In this document: positions 35,671 to 44,285 of the stretch, piece after piece | How positions within the stretch are numbered: position 1 is the stretch's first letter | Layout of the letters: every line of letters starts with the position of its first letter | NCBI GenBank assembly: GCA_041749015.1 | Contig: JBGTCD010000064.1 | Coordinates: 62,001-126,000 of the forward strand | From: JBGTCD01 sp041749015 | GTDB lineage: Bacteria > Bacteroidota > Bacteroidia > Cytophagales > Cyclobacteriaceae | Reading direction: 5' to 3' | DNA length: 64,000 nucleotides | Program-made: the position numbers and the translations under genes | Notes under the pieces: model-generated | The model's database searches: none | What the model was told of the DNA's origin: nothing | Seen by the model: the letters and a program-made list of their open reading frames with translations, nothing else

Positions 35671-36690
35671 CTATACTTTATAGTACCCACGGTACCATTC
35701 TACAAATTTCTTTACACCCTTTTCTATTGGCGTATTGGGCGCAAATCCAACTGCCTCTTTTAATGCATCCACATCCGCAAAGGTAACGGGCACATCCCCA
35801 TCCTGCATTGGAAGAAAATTCTTTTTAGCTTTCTTCCCAAGGCACTCCTCTATGACTTCAATAAACCTGAGCAGGCTTACGGTATTATTATTTCCAATAT
35901 TAAATATTCTGTAGGGCACAAAGCTGGTAGCAGGATCCGGTGAACCGCTATCCCAGGATGCATCAGGCTTAGGAATATGACCCATTACCCTGAAAATCCC
36001 CTCTACAATATCATCAATATAAGTAAAATCCCGGTGCATTTCCCCATGGTTATACACATCGATAGTTTTGCCCTCCAGAATGGCTTTGGTAAATAAAAAT
36101 AAGGCCATATCGGGGCGGCCATAAGGACCATATACCGTAAAAAACCTAAGGCCGGTAGTTGGGAGTGCGTACAAGCTTGAATAGGTATGGGCCATCAACT
36201 CGTTAGCCTTCTTAGTGGCCGCATAAAGCGAAATGGGATGATCCACGTTGTGATTGACCGAAAAGGGCAATGCTGTATTGGCACCATAAACCGAGCTGGA
36301 TGAGGCATACACCAGGTGCTTCACATGATGATACCTGCAGCCCTCCAGAATAGTGATGAAGCCCTGCAAGTTACTATCAATGTAGGCATATGGATTTTCA
36401 ATCGAATACCGAACCCCTGCCTGTGCCGCAAGATTTACTACGATGTCCGGCCGGTGGGATTTAAATATATTTTGTATTCCCTCACGATTTTCCAGCGACT
36501 CCTTGACAAAGGTGAATCGGGGAAATTGAAGAAGCTGCTCAAGCCTGGATTCCTTCAGAGAAACCTCATAATATGAATTAAGATTATCGAGCCCTATGAC
36601 CTCAAATCCCTCATTCAGAAGCCTTTTAGCCAGATGGAACCCGATAAATCCTGCGGCTCCTGTAACCAGGATTTTCTCTTTAATTTTCAT
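35671..36690 (-). CDS. UDP-glucuronate 4-epimerase (CapI/LpsL-like)
   Basis: A 339-residue extended short-chain dehydrogenase. It has the NAD motif VTGAAGFIGFHLA, the segment NLNSYYEVSLKESRLEQL typical of UDP-GlcA 4-epimerases, the serine run YASSSSVYG, and catalytic YAATK. It interconverts UDP-glucuronate and UDP-galacturonate. A role on UDP-GlcNAc uronic acid cannot be excluded, since a TviB-like enzyme is adjacent. I chose ATG 36690. The longer frame begins at a TTG that lies inside a perfect -7 promoter box, so it should not be translated. This is the first gene of the polysaccharide operon. Confidence 0.88.
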   Translation of the reverse strand: MKIKEKILVTGAAGFIGFHLAKRLLNEGFEVIGLDNLNSYYEVSLKESRLEQLLQFPRFTFVKESLENREGIQNIFKSHRPDIVVNLAAQAGVRYSIENPYAYIDSNLQGFITILEGCRYHHVKHLVYASSSSVYGANTALPFSVNHNVDHPISLYAATKKANELMAHTYSSLYALPTTGLRFFTVYGPYGRPDMALFLFTKAILEGKTIDVYNHGEMHRDFTYIDDIVEGIFRVMGHIPKPDASWDSGSPDPATSFVPYRIFNIGNNNTVSLLRFIEVIEECLGKKAKKNFLPMQDGDVPVTFADVDALKEAVGFAPNTPIEKGVKKFVEWYRGYYKV

Positions 36691-36738
36691 TGGCTGGTGA
36701 GGAATGTCTGAATCAGATTGGTGCTTAAATTCTGCCTG

Positions 36739-36746
36739 CAAAGCTA
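36739..36746 (-). promoter_or_regulatory. Bacteroidota -7 box (TAGCTTTG) for the polysaccharide operon
   Basis: Minus-strand TAGCTTTG matches TAnnTTTG exactly and lies 49 nt before the epimerase ATG, in the region divergent from the Wzz-domain gene. It should drive the long polysaccharide transcript. It also argues against the TTG start that overlaps it. No good -33 TTG was found. Confidence 0.5.
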
Positions 36747-36814
36747 ATAATTAAATCTTTCTATTATAAAAGAAGCATTTATTTTGATAAAATTGTCTAA
36801 AATTTCTACCTGCT

Positions 36815-37624
36815 ATGGCTGAAGATGAAATAGACCTGCGAAAAACACTTAAAAGTGTTATACACCATTTTAAGACTAAATGGATCCTGTTCACGGGACT
36901 ATTGGTTGTTTTTACAGTGGGAGGTTTTGTGCTTTCCACCCAGATTACCCAAAGATATGAAACCAGCATGCTACTAGGCACCCAGCATGTAGGTGGTGCT
37001 ACGATCAACAGGATTCTTAATCAATTTAATGATATGATAGATGCCGGAGATTTCGAGGCTCTATCAAAAACCCTGAATATAGAAGTCAATGCTGCGGGCC
37101 AACTGATCTCCTTTGAGGCCTCTCAAGAGATCGATGCTAATTCCGAAGAAAAAAAGCCTATTGAAATAAATGTCCTCTTTAAAGACCCCTCGATCATTTC
37201 GGAATTGAATCGGGCTTTACCAAATTATTTAGAGCATATGCCCTATATTCAAAATAGAGTAAGCACTTCCAAAGAAGCCCAGGAAAGGGCTGTTTCGGGA
37301 TTAAAAAAAGATATCGTTATGTTAGATTCAGCCAAAAACTTACTCATTTTCGACAAGTCAGAACTAACAAAATCCATAGAAGTACTTGAATCAGGCAGCC
37401 TATTTGAAGCCTCTTCAAATACCTATGTTTTCCTGTTTGAAGTTGAAAAAGAATTATTAAGAACTGATCATTTCTCAGTTATTACACCATTCTACCAAAC
37501 CAGGATTCCTGTATTTCCAAAAAAATCCATATTCACAGCTGTGGGATTTGTCCTGGGTCTGGTGGTTTGTTTTTTATTGCTGATAGGTTTCGAGCTCAAA
37601 GCCTATATAAATAATGGCGGATAA
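36815..37624 (+). CDS. Wzz/chain-length-determinant domain protein
   Basis: A 269-residue inner-membrane protein with the polysaccharide co-polymerase layout. It has a short cytoplasmic start (MAEDEIDLRKTLKSVI), a first membrane helix around 26-45, a periplasmic domain of about 190 residues, and a second helix near 240-260. No tyrosine kinase domain is attached. It probably sets chain length for the divergent polysaccharide locus. It is followed 5 nt later by ccmB, so it is read with the cytochrome c maturation genes, an unrelated function. Confidence 0.75.
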   Translation: MAEDEIDLRKTLKSVIHHFKTKWILFTGLLVVFTVGGFVLSTQITQRYETSMLLGTQHVGGATINRILNQFNDMIDAGDFEALSKTLNIEVNAAGQLISFEASQEIDANSEEKKPIEINVLFKDPSIISELNRALPNYLEHMPYIQNRVSTSKEAQERAVSGLKKDIVMLDSAKNLLIFDKSELTKSIEVLESGSLFEASSNTYVFLFEVEKELLRTDHFSVITPFYQTRIPVFPKKSIFTAVGFVLGLVVCFLLLIGFELKAYINNGG

Positions 37625-37629
37625 AAGAC

Positions 37630-38289
37630 ATGGGTGATCAAATTAGACTGCTCATCATTAGTAATTTTAAAACCGAGCTCCGACAACAATATGCTCTTGG
37701 GGGCATATTGCTATATCTGATAAGCACTATTTTTATCACCTACCTTAGTTTTGGGGCCGGGGGCCTGGCGCCACTGACGTGGAATACCCTGTTTTGGATC
37801 ATCATCCTGTTCACAGCTACCAATGCCATTGCGAGGAGCTTTTTGCAGGAAGGCCCTGGCAAAATGCTGTATTATTATGCGCTGGTCAGTCCTCAGGCTT
37901 TCATATTGGCCAAGATTATTTTTAATACCGTTTATATGCTGATTCTTGCGTTTACGGGGCTGGGATTATACTGGGTGGTATTTGGAAGTTTTATTGCTGA
38001 CTGGCCTGCATTTTTACTGAATCTTGCCCTGGCATCCCTAGGCTTCAGCGTAGCTCTTACCCTCATCTCTGCAATAGCTGCAAAGGCCGGAAACAGTGCC
38101 ACCCTCATGGCAGTACTCGGATTTCCGGTGATTTTGCCCATGTTGCTGATTATTATCCGCATTTCTAAACATACTATTGATGGGCTCGATTGGAGTATCA
38201 TCATCGGTGATATTGGGGTCTTGGCTGCAATTAATCTCCTGTTGTTTTCAGCTTCTTTGCTACTATTCCCTTATCTTTGGCGCAGCTAA
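37630..38289 (+). CDS. ccmB: Heme exporter membrane subunit CcmB
   Basis: A 219-residue membrane protein with six hydrophobic segments. It has the family segments FKTELRQQYALGGILLY near the N terminus and FLQEGPGKMLYYYALVSPQA, typical of CcmB. With CcmA it forms the ABC complex that frees holo-CcmE from CcmC during cytochrome c maturation. No ccmA is present beside it, so the ATPase must be encoded elsewhere. It is followed 12 nt later by ccmC. Confidence 0.88.
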   Translation: MGDQIRLLIISNFKTELRQQYALGGILLYLISTIFITYLSFGAGGLAPLTWNTLFWIIILFTATNAIARSFLQEGPGKMLYYYALVSPQAFILAKIIFNTVYMLILAFTGLGLYWVVFGSFIADWPAFLLNLALASLGFSVALTLISAIAAKAGNSATLMAVLGFPVILPMLLIIIRISKHTIDGLDWSIIIGDIGVLAAINLLLFSASLLLFPYLWRS

Positions 38290-38301
38290 ACGCTTAGGGT
38301 A

Positions 38302-38964
38302 TTGATACAGAAAAATTGGTGGAAAATTTTAGGGGTGGCCCTTCTGGTTTACACAATTATTGCAGGGCTGTTAGGAGCAGTCCCACGACTAGCCATAATC
38401 AACGAAACCATCCGGGGACTTTATTTTCATGTGCCCATGTGGTTCGCTATGGTTGTATTTCTTATTGGGTCTCTGGTGTATTCGATAAGATACTTAAGAA
38501 AAGGCAATATCCAAGATGACCATAAAGCCGTGGAGCTGGCCAAAACCGGTCTATTGTTTGGAATGCTCGGCATCATCACTGGTATACTATGGGCCAATTA
38601 TGCCTGGGGAACCCCTTGGCACGGAGATCCCAAACAAAATGGTGCTGCCATAGCTTTGCTCATTTACTTTGCCTACCTCGTCTTAAGGGGCTCAATAGAA
38701 AATGAAGACCAAAAAGCCCGGATCAGCAGCGTTTATAATATATTCGCCTTTGCGGCTATGATTCCCTTACTCTTTATTTTGCCCCGGCTTACCAGTTCCA
38801 TGCATCCGGGTAGCGGAGGAAATCCGGGATTTAATATGTATGATACCGACAACCGTATGCTCATGGTTTTTTACCCGGCAATTATAGGATGGATCTTGCT
38901 TGGTTTTTGGATAACTCAGCTCAGAATTAAAATAAAGAACATCAAAAACTCATTGGAATCATGA
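38302..38964 (+). CDS. ccmC: Heme-handling protein CcmC
   Basis: A 220-residue, six-helix heme-handling protein of the cytochrome c assembly family. The heme-ligand histidines are visible in LYFHVPMWFA and SSMHPGSGG. The tryptophan-rich segment reads WANYAWGTPWHGDPKQNGA, a variant of the WGTxWxWD motif of proteobacterial CcmC. CcmC attaches heme to CcmE. The start is TTG at 38302: the ccmB stop lies in frame 12 nt upstream and no ATG or GTG falls between. The stop overlaps ccmD by 4 nt. Confidence 0.88.
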   Translation: MIQKNWWKILGVALLVYTIIAGLLGAVPRLAIINETIRGLYFHVPMWFAMVVFLIGSLVYSIRYLRKGNIQDDHKAVELAKTGLLFGMLGIITGILWANYAWGTPWHGDPKQNGAAIALLIYFAYLVLRGSIENEDQKARISSVYNIFAFAAMIPLLFILPRLTSSMHPGSGGNPGFNMYDTDNRMLMVFYPAIIGWILLGFWITQLRIKIKNIKNSLES

Positions 38965-39203
38965 AGAAACTCACCACCAAGTCGATAAAAATGTTGTTAT
39001 TGGTAATATGGGCTACATTTACCGGTAATATGGCCATGGCAAATGAACCGGTGGAAATGGCAGACATCATGCGATCGGAGGGCAAGATATATGTGGTAGT
39101 GGCCATGATATTGATTATATTTATTGGGATCGTACTGTACCTGGTAAGACTTGAGAGGAAGATCAATAGATTAGAAAAGGAACAAGAAAGTAAGCAAGGC
39201 TAA
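38961..39203 (+). CDS. ccmD: CcmD-like small membrane protein
   Basis: An 80-residue protein with an N-terminal signal-like helix (residues about 9-27, ending ANEP), a second membrane helix (about 42-62: VVVAMILIIFIGIVLYLVR) and a basic, coiled C-terminal tail (KINRLEKEQES). The position between ccmC and ccmE and the single helix with a charged cytoplasmic tail fit CcmD, which assists release of holo-CcmE. The N-terminal extension is longer than in proteobacterial CcmD. Similarity in this family is weak, so context carries the call. Confidence 0.75.
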   Translation: MKKLTTKSIKMLLLVIWATFTGNMAMANEPVEMADIMRSEGKIYVVVAMILIIFIGIVLYLVRLERKINRLEKEQESKQG

Positions 39204-39250
39204 ACCAAATTGAGACGGGGGTTGTTGACCCTTTGACCTGAATAACAACC

Positions 39251-39664
39251 ATGAAAACTACACATATCATTCTCATCGCTGCCATTGCCGTTGCCATCGG
39301 GATCATCATCGTTTCGGCAGGGGATGCCAGCACTTATGTTACCTTTGATCAGGCTTACGAACTGGCTTCTGACGGGAAGGACAAAAAAATTCATGTAGTG
39401 GGGACGCTCAAGCGTAATGAGTTTGGTGATATCGTAGGCATTAAGCCTACCGCAGATAAAATTTCATTCACCTTCATCATGGTAGACGAGTCAGGGAAAG
39501 AACAGACTGTATTTTACAATAATCCTGTCCCCCCGGATTTTGCCCGGTCAGAGAATATCGTAGTCATTGGCAGCTATCAGGAAGAACTTTTTATAGCCGA
39601 TAATATTTTAATGAAGTGTCCTTCCAAATATCAGGAAGACGAAATCCAGGCTGGTGTGAATTAA
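39251..39664 (+). CDS. ccmE: Heme chaperone CcmE, CxxxY type
   Basis: A 137-residue periplasmic heme chaperone: one N-terminal anchor (about 5-22) and an OB-fold beta-barrel. Classical CcmE binds heme through His in an HxxxY motif. Here the equivalent place reads KCPSKY, with Cys123 and Tyr127. The CxxxY form is known from System I* maturation pathways in Desulfovibrio-type bacteria and archaea, which also lack CcmH. This fits the absence of ccmG and ccmH next to it. The true ccmF start lies 5 nt after this stop. Confidence 0.88.
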   Translation: MKTTHIILIAAIAVAIGIIIVSAGDASTYVTFDQAYELASDGKDKKIHVVGTLKRNEFGDIVGIKPTADKISFTFIMVDESGKEQTVFYNNPVPPDFARSENIVVIGSYQEELFIADNILMKCPSKYQEDEIQAGVN

Positions 39665-39669
39665 AAAAA

Positions 39670-42204
39670 ATGGTCAATACTTTTATCGGGAACCTGGGGC
39701 ACCTGTTTGTGGTGCTCACTTTTGTTTCATCTATAGTTGCCGCATTTTCTTATTTCAAGGCCACTCAGCACATTGGGCCCGCTGAAAGTGAGTGGAAAAA
39801 AAATGGGCGCTTCGCATTTTTCCTGCACGTATTCAGCGTATTTGGCATAATTTTCTGCCTCTATTTTATCATCAGCAATCACCTGTTTGAGTACCACTAT
39901 GCCTGGAGTCATTCCAGCTTAAAATTACCGAGGGAGTATCTCATTTCCTGCTTTTGGGAAGGGCAGGAAGGCAGTTTTTTGCTCTGGCTGTTTTGGCATG
40001 CGGTATTAGGCCTCATCCTGATTTTTACCAACCGCTACTGGGAGGCGCCTGTGATGACCGTTTTTGCCCTGGTGCAGGCCTTTCTGGCCTCTATGATCCT
40101 GGGTATCGTAATCCCATGGATCAACCTCAAGTTAGGCAGCTCCCCCTTCATTCTCTTAAGGGATGCCATGGATGCGCCTATATTCAAAGAGCAGCCTGAT
40201 TTTGTGCCGGAAGATGGCACAGGGCTGAATCCTCTTTTGCAAAATTACTGGATGGTCATCCATCCGCCTACCCTCTTTTTAGGATTTGCGGCTAGCCTGG
40301 TACCTTTTGCCTATGCCATGGCCGGGTTGTGGAAGAAAAAATATAAGGATTGGATCAGGCCTGCATTGCCCTGGATGATTTTTGGCACTGCCATCCTAGG
40401 TTTGGGTATCCTGATGGGTGGTTACTGGGCTTATGAGACATTGAATTTTGGTGGATACTGGAATTGGGATCCTGTGGAAAATGCTGTTTATGTGCCTTGG
40501 CTCATCATGGTAGCAGCCATTCACACCATGATCACCTACAAAAACAGTGGGTCAGCACTTAAAACCTCCATCATTCTGGTAATCGCCTCTTTTATCCTGA
40601 TCCTATACTCCACTTTCCTGACCAGAAGTGGCATTTTAGGGGATGCTTCCGTTCATTCATTCACCGACCTGGGGCTTTCAGGACAATTGCTGATTTATCT
40701 TATGTTTTTCACAATAGGGGGCATTACTCTTGCAGCCGCAAGGTGGTCAGCCATTCCTACTACCAGTAAAGAGATTTCCACCTACTCAAGGGAATTTTGG
40801 ATTTTCATTGGGGCCACCACCCTTTGTCTGGGTGGATTTCAGGTGTTGGTACCCACCTCATATCCTGTGATCAACAGTATTGCAGGGCTGTTTGGAGCAG
40901 AGCTCAGCCTGGCCACTCCGGCAGATCAAATTGGATTTTATTCCAAATTTCAGCTTTGGTTTGGTGTCGGTGTGGCCCTCTTATCAGGGACCGGTCAGTA
41001 CTTTTGGTGGAAGAAAATGGACCGGAAAAGTTTAGTTAAAGAACTCACCACGCCATTCATCCTCACTTTACTGATCACCACCATTATTTTGGCATCCGGT
41101 ACCATTACCAAATTTTCTTATATCGCACTATTCACCGCAGGCCTGTACACGATCATTGCCAATGGACTGATTTTGATCAAAATGCTTAGAAAAAACCCCA
41201 AACTAAGTGGGGGTGCTATAGCCCATATCGGCATTGGTATGATCCTCATCGGCATCCTGTTTTCGTCAGGATACAATAAGGTGGTATCCCTTAACCGGAG
41301 CGGAATTTTGATTTCTGCAGACCAGCCCACCGAATTTAACAATGAAAACCTCCTCCTATTCATCAACCAGCCCAAAGAAATGGCTGAATACCAACTTCAA
41401 TACAAAGGCGAGTTTGTAGAGCCAAGGTTCAAAAAGGGATTCGTTAACAAAAATGACATTTTGAAAACCAGAGATCCCTATACGGTCATTGCCAAAAAGG
41501 ATGTGGTTTTTGAGGATCGGGTAATATTTAAAGAAAGAGATACCTTCGAAATATTTCCTGAAAACACCTATTATAAAATCGCTTATACCAATGCAAAAGG
41601 AAAGACTTTCTCCTTGTATCCCAGGGCTCAGGTCAATCCACAAATGGGTGGGCTGCTGGCATCACCGGATATCAACAGGCGGTGGGACCGGGACTTATAC
41701 ACCCATGTCTCCTCTATTAGAAGCCCCGAGGAACCCCATGAGTGGAGTGAAATAAAGGAATTCCCGATAGGGCTCAAAGAGCGGTTTTTTCTGAATGATT
41801 ATATCGCTGTAGTAGACTCTATCATCAGGGTACCGGTGGTGGATGGGGTGGCTCTTAATGAAAATGATGTGGCTGTTAAGGCCCGTATCAAAATCTATGG
41901 AGAAGACCAGGAATACATCGCTGAGCCCATCTTTATTATTAAAGATGGTAAAGTTGCCAGGCTACCTGACGAGATCAATAATCTTGGCCTCCGGGTGTAC
42001 CTTTTGCATATTGACCCCAATACTGAAACCTTCACTATTGGTGCCAACACACGACAAAAGGACTGGGTAGTACTCAAGGCCATGGAAAAGCCACTAATCA
42101 ACGTGCTTTGGATTGGTACTCTGGTGCTTATGGCTGGCTTTACCCTTGCCATTTACCGACGATATGACGAATTTGTCAAGATGCGCAACAAAAATCAGGA
42201 ATAA
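39670..42204 (+). CDS. ccmF: Cytochrome c heme lyase subunit CcmF
   Basis: An 844-residue polytopic membrane protein, the heme lyase core of cytochrome c maturation. The WWD signature is FGGYWNWDPVENAVYVPW (about 260-277). Histidines for heme and the WWD flanks are seen in VIHPPTLFLGFAA and YHYAWSHSS. A large soluble periplasmic domain occupies about 555-800 before the last helix. ATG 39670 is chosen because the frame open to 39616 would overlap ccmE by 49 nt. With CcmH missing from the locus, thioether formation may rely on CcmF alone, as proposed for System I*. Confidence 0.92.
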   Translation: MVNTFIGNLGHLFVVLTFVSSIVAAFSYFKATQHIGPAESEWKKNGRFAFFLHVFSVFGIIFCLYFIISNHLFEYHYAWSHSSLKLPREYLISCFWEGQEGSFLLWLFWHAVLGLILIFTNRYWEAPVMTVFALVQAFLASMILGIVIPWINLKLGSSPFILLRDAMDAPIFKEQPDFVPEDGTGLNPLLQNYWMVIHPPTLFLGFAASLVPFAYAMAGLWKKKYKDWIRPALPWMIFGTAILGLGILMGGYWAYETLNFGGYWNWDPVENAVYVPWLIMVAAIHTMITYKNSGSALKTSIILVIASFILILYSTFLTRSGILGDASVHSFTDLGLSGQLLIYLMFFTIGGITLAAARWSAIPTTSKEISTYSREFWIFIGATTLCLGGFQVLVPTSYPVINSIAGLFGAELSLATPADQIGFYSKFQLWFGVGVALLSGTGQYFWWKKMDRKSLVKELTTPFILTLLITTIILASGTITKFSYIALFTAGLYTIIANGLILIKMLRKNPKLSGGAIAHIGIGMILIGILFSSGYNKVVSLNRSGILISADQPTEFNNENLLLFINQPKEMAEYQLQYKGEFVEPRFKKGFVNKNDILKTRDPYTVIAKKDVVFEDRVIFKERDTFEIFPENTYYKIAYTNAKGKTFSLYPRAQVNPQMGGLLASPDINRRWDRDLYTHVSSIRSPEEPHEWSEIKEFPIGLKERFFLNDYIAVVDSIIRVPVVDGVALNENDVAVKARIKIYGEDQEYIAEPIFIIKDGKVARLPDEINNLGLRVYLLHIDPNTETFTIGANTRQKDWVVLKAMEKPLINVLWIGTLVLMAGFTLAIYRRYDEFVKMRNKNQE

Positions 42205-42987
42205 GTGGAACGCATCCGGGTAGGTTTTATAGGCGCAGGCAATGTGGCCTGGCATCTGGCTCCGGCACTGGACAATGCAGGCTTCTCAGTCCGGGCGGTT
42301 TCGAGCCGGTCCACTCAATCCGCCAAAGCATTGGTAAACCGCCTTTACCAGGCTGAAATCGCGGAGAAGGATCTGTCCGGAATTAACTTAGATATCATTT
42401 TTATCACCGTAAGTGATGAGGCCATACAGGAGGTCGTTAATGAATACAGCTTCCCGAAAAATTGTGCCCTGGTGCACACTTCCGGTACCACCCCAATGTC
42501 AGTGATTTCCGGCTATCATCCCAGATCGGGAGTGTTTTATCCCCTGCAAACCTTCACAAAAGGGAAGAAAATAGATATCAGTCAGGTACCTGTTTTTCTG
42601 GAGGCTACAGACCCTGAGATTATGAGCACGCTAAGAACCATCGCCAGGGCTGTATCAGATAAAGTATTTGAAGCTGATTCGGCTGCCAGAAGTGCTCTTC
42701 ATACCGCGGCGGTATTTGTTTGCAATTTCACCAATCATATGTTTACCATCGGGTCACAGTTAGCCATTGAAAAGGGCATCCCCTTTGAAGTCCTCAAACC
42801 CCTCATCATCGAGACAGTAGATAAATGCTTCAGTATCGGGCCGGAAAAGGCCCAGACAGGCCCGGCCTTCAGGCATGACCTCAAGACCCTTGATGCCCAT
42901 ATGGCAATGCTCCATGACCATCCTGAGTGGGCGGATATTTACAAGGTGATTAGTCAGAATATTATTGATTCTTATCCAGAGGGCTAA
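42205..42987 (+). CDS. Rossmann-fold DUF2520 protein
   Basis: A 260-residue protein with an N-terminal NADP-type Rossmann domain (GFIGAGNVAWHLAPALDNAG) related to pyrroline-5-carboxylate reductase and F420-oxidoreductase folds, and a C-terminal helical DUF2520 domain (HTAAVFVCNFTNHM, GPAFRHD). The substrate is not known. It starts with GTG immediately after the ccmF stop (no spacer), so it is co-translated with the ccm genes, though a link to cytochrome maturation is not established. Confidence 0.85.
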   Translation: MERIRVGFIGAGNVAWHLAPALDNAGFSVRAVSSRSTQSAKALVNRLYQAEIAEKDLSGINLDIIFITVSDEAIQEVVNEYSFPKNCALVHTSGTTPMSVISGYHPRSGVFYPLQTFTKGKKIDISQVPVFLEATDPEIMSTLRTIARAVSDKVFEADSAARSALHTAAVFVCNFTNHMFTIGSQLAIEKGIPFEVLKPLIIETVDKCFSIGPEKAQTGPAFRHDLKTLDAHMAMLHDHPEWADIYKVISQNIIDSYPEG

Positions 42988-43122
42988 TTGAGCCAAAGTA
43001 TCATGCCATCCAGGTTTGAAAAAATCATAAAGTCAACTATGAAATAAATTTTAATAGTCTCTACCTTAATTTAGACTTAACCTAAATTTCTTAAAGACTG
43101 AACCATGTGCCTCACAATTAGG

Positions 43123-43130
43123 TATATTTG
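43123..43130 (+). promoter_or_regulatory. Bacteroidota -7 box (TATATTTG)
   Basis: An exact TAnnTTTG match 16 nt before the ATG of the CDGSH protein gene, in an otherwise featureless 159-nt gap. It indicates a separate short transcript that ends at the hairpin at 43402-43433. Confidence 0.55.
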
Positions 43131-43146
43131 GTAAAGCTAATCTCCA

Positions 43147-43383
43147 ATGGAAAAACCTCTTATCCCCCAGAAATCCCCTATCATCATCGAATGTGAGCCC
43201 GGCAACTACTCGTGGTGCTCATGTGGCAAAAGTGAAAAGCAACCTTATTGCGATGGTTCGCACAAGGGATCTTCCTTTTCGCCAATAAGAATGGTCATCG
43301 ATGAGTCGCGCAGAGTAGCTTGGTGTGCCTGTAAGCAAACCAAGAACCCCCCGTTTTGCGACGGGTCCCATAAGCATTGTTGA
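43147..43383 (+). CDS. Double CDGSH iron-sulfur protein
   Basis: A 78-residue protein with two CDGSH (mitoNEET-type) units: CSCGKSEKQPYCDGSHKG and CACKQTKNPPFCDGSHKHC. Each supplies three Cys and one His to a 2Fe-2S cluster. The layout, with no membrane anchor, matches small bacterial double-CDGSH proteins. Roles proposed for the family are iron-sulfur cluster transfer and redox sensing; the partner is not evident here. It is a single-gene unit between its own promoter box and a perfect terminator hairpin. Confidence 0.92.
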   Translation: MEKPLIPQKSPIIIECEPGNYSWCSCGKSEKQPYCDGSHKGSSFSPIRMVIDESRRVAWCACKQTKNPPFCDGSHKHC

Positions 43384-43401
43384 AATAACTCTAACACTAA
43401 C

Positions 43402-43433
43402 TAAAACCTTGACCTTTCCAGGTCAAGGTTTTA
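43402..43433. terminator. Perfect bidirectional terminator hairpin
   Basis: TAAAACCTTGACCT pairs without mismatch with AGGTCAAGGTTTTA across a TTCC loop, giving 14 pairs with A/T tracts at both ends. It follows the CDGSH gene by 18 nt. It could also stop minus-strand transcription coming from the hydrolase gene. Confidence 0.85.
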
Positions 43434-43446
43434 CACTAATGAAAAA

Positions 43447-43545
43447 GTAACAGTGCGGCTGGGTGTCTACGCCCGATGGGGCGCACAAGCACGTCCAGCG
43501 CAGACATTCCGGGGTCTTGATGGTAAGCAAAATAGAACAGGAGGG
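43447..43545. other. GC-rich orphan segment
   Basis: About 100 bases after the terminator are clearly richer in G and C than the surrounding spacers, and no frame here gives a recognised protein. One plus frame contains PDGAHKH, reminiscent of the CDGSHKH end of the preceding gene, but without the cysteines. It may be a decayed duplicate or a remnant of a repeat. No matching copy was seen elsewhere in the window. Confidence 0.35.
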
Positions 43546-43555
43546 CTTTGCAAGA

Positions 43556-44233
43556 TCAATGGATCAACAACGAAAAAAGCTTATGAGGATCGCAGCCCTC
43601 CAGTGGATGCGGCGTATTCTGCAAAATAGTGACCCGGCCATTCGGCAAAGCCGAGGCTGCCATTTCTGATTCCTCCCGACTCACCATCCTGTCCTTTTCT
43701 CCCCACCCTATTACCACTTCGTTTTTGATTTTGGAAAGATCCTCCTTGGTTAGGAGAGGCTTTTGGCCCAAATCATTAATCATAGTTGCTGTATTGCTGA
43801 CCAGTGATTTCCAATCATTAGGATGGTGCCTTTTTTTAAGCACCCCCACAAAATCCGGAATCTTTTGTTCCATAATTTCGGGTTTTAAAAAGGCTGATTC
43901 CTTTTCAGCAGCATCCGGATTCCAGTCAAACTTAGTGCCCATTGTAGTAATTTTGCCAATCCTGTTTTTATGATGCATAGCCACATACAGTCCGACATAA
44001 CCCCCCATGCTGTATCCAAATATATCGGCCTTCTCAAGTTGCTTCTGGTCCAGGTATTGGACCACTTCTTCTGCAAAAACTGGAATACCAAACCCTTTTT
44101 CATTAAACGATTGGCCCCCATGGCCGGAAAAATCCAGGGTATGAACCTCCCAATGGGAATTGATCAAAGGAATCAGTGGCTCCCATAATTGAGAACTTCC
44201 AAGTGCTCCGTGCAATAAAATAACTGGGTTCAT
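43556..44233 (-). CDS. Alpha/beta hydrolase
   Basis: A 225-residue serine hydrolase of the alpha/beta fold. It has the oxyanion segment LLHGALGSSQLWEPL, nucleophile motif GYSMGG, an acidic residue in IGWGEKDRMV, and a C-terminal His in NTPHPLE. The small size fits esterase or MenH/BioH-like enzymes, but no biotin or menaquinone gene is adjacent, so the substrate is unassigned. It probably forms a unit by itself: prmC, in the same direction, starts about 960 nt upstream and ends 52 nt before it. Confidence 0.83.
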   Translation of the reverse strand: MNPVILLHGALGSSQLWEPLIPLINSHWEVHTLDFSGHGGQSFNEKGFGIPVFAEEVVQYLDQKQLEKADIFGYSMGGYVGLYVAMHHKNRIGKITTMGTKFDWNPDAAEKESAFLKPEIMEQKIPDFVGVLKKRHHPNDWKSLVSNTATMINDLGQKPLLTKEDLSKIKNEVVIGWGEKDRMVSREESEMAASALPNGRVTILQNTPHPLEGCDPHKLFSLLIH

Positions 44234-44285
44234 GAGAATTTATTTTTTAACCCCCTCAGAAGGCATTTATTTTTATGTGTAATAA

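Noticed and set aside
36691..36741. Upstream TTG start for the UDP-glucuronate 4-epimerase
   Set aside because: The TTG lies inside an exact -7 promoter box, and the family N terminus begins at ATG 36690.
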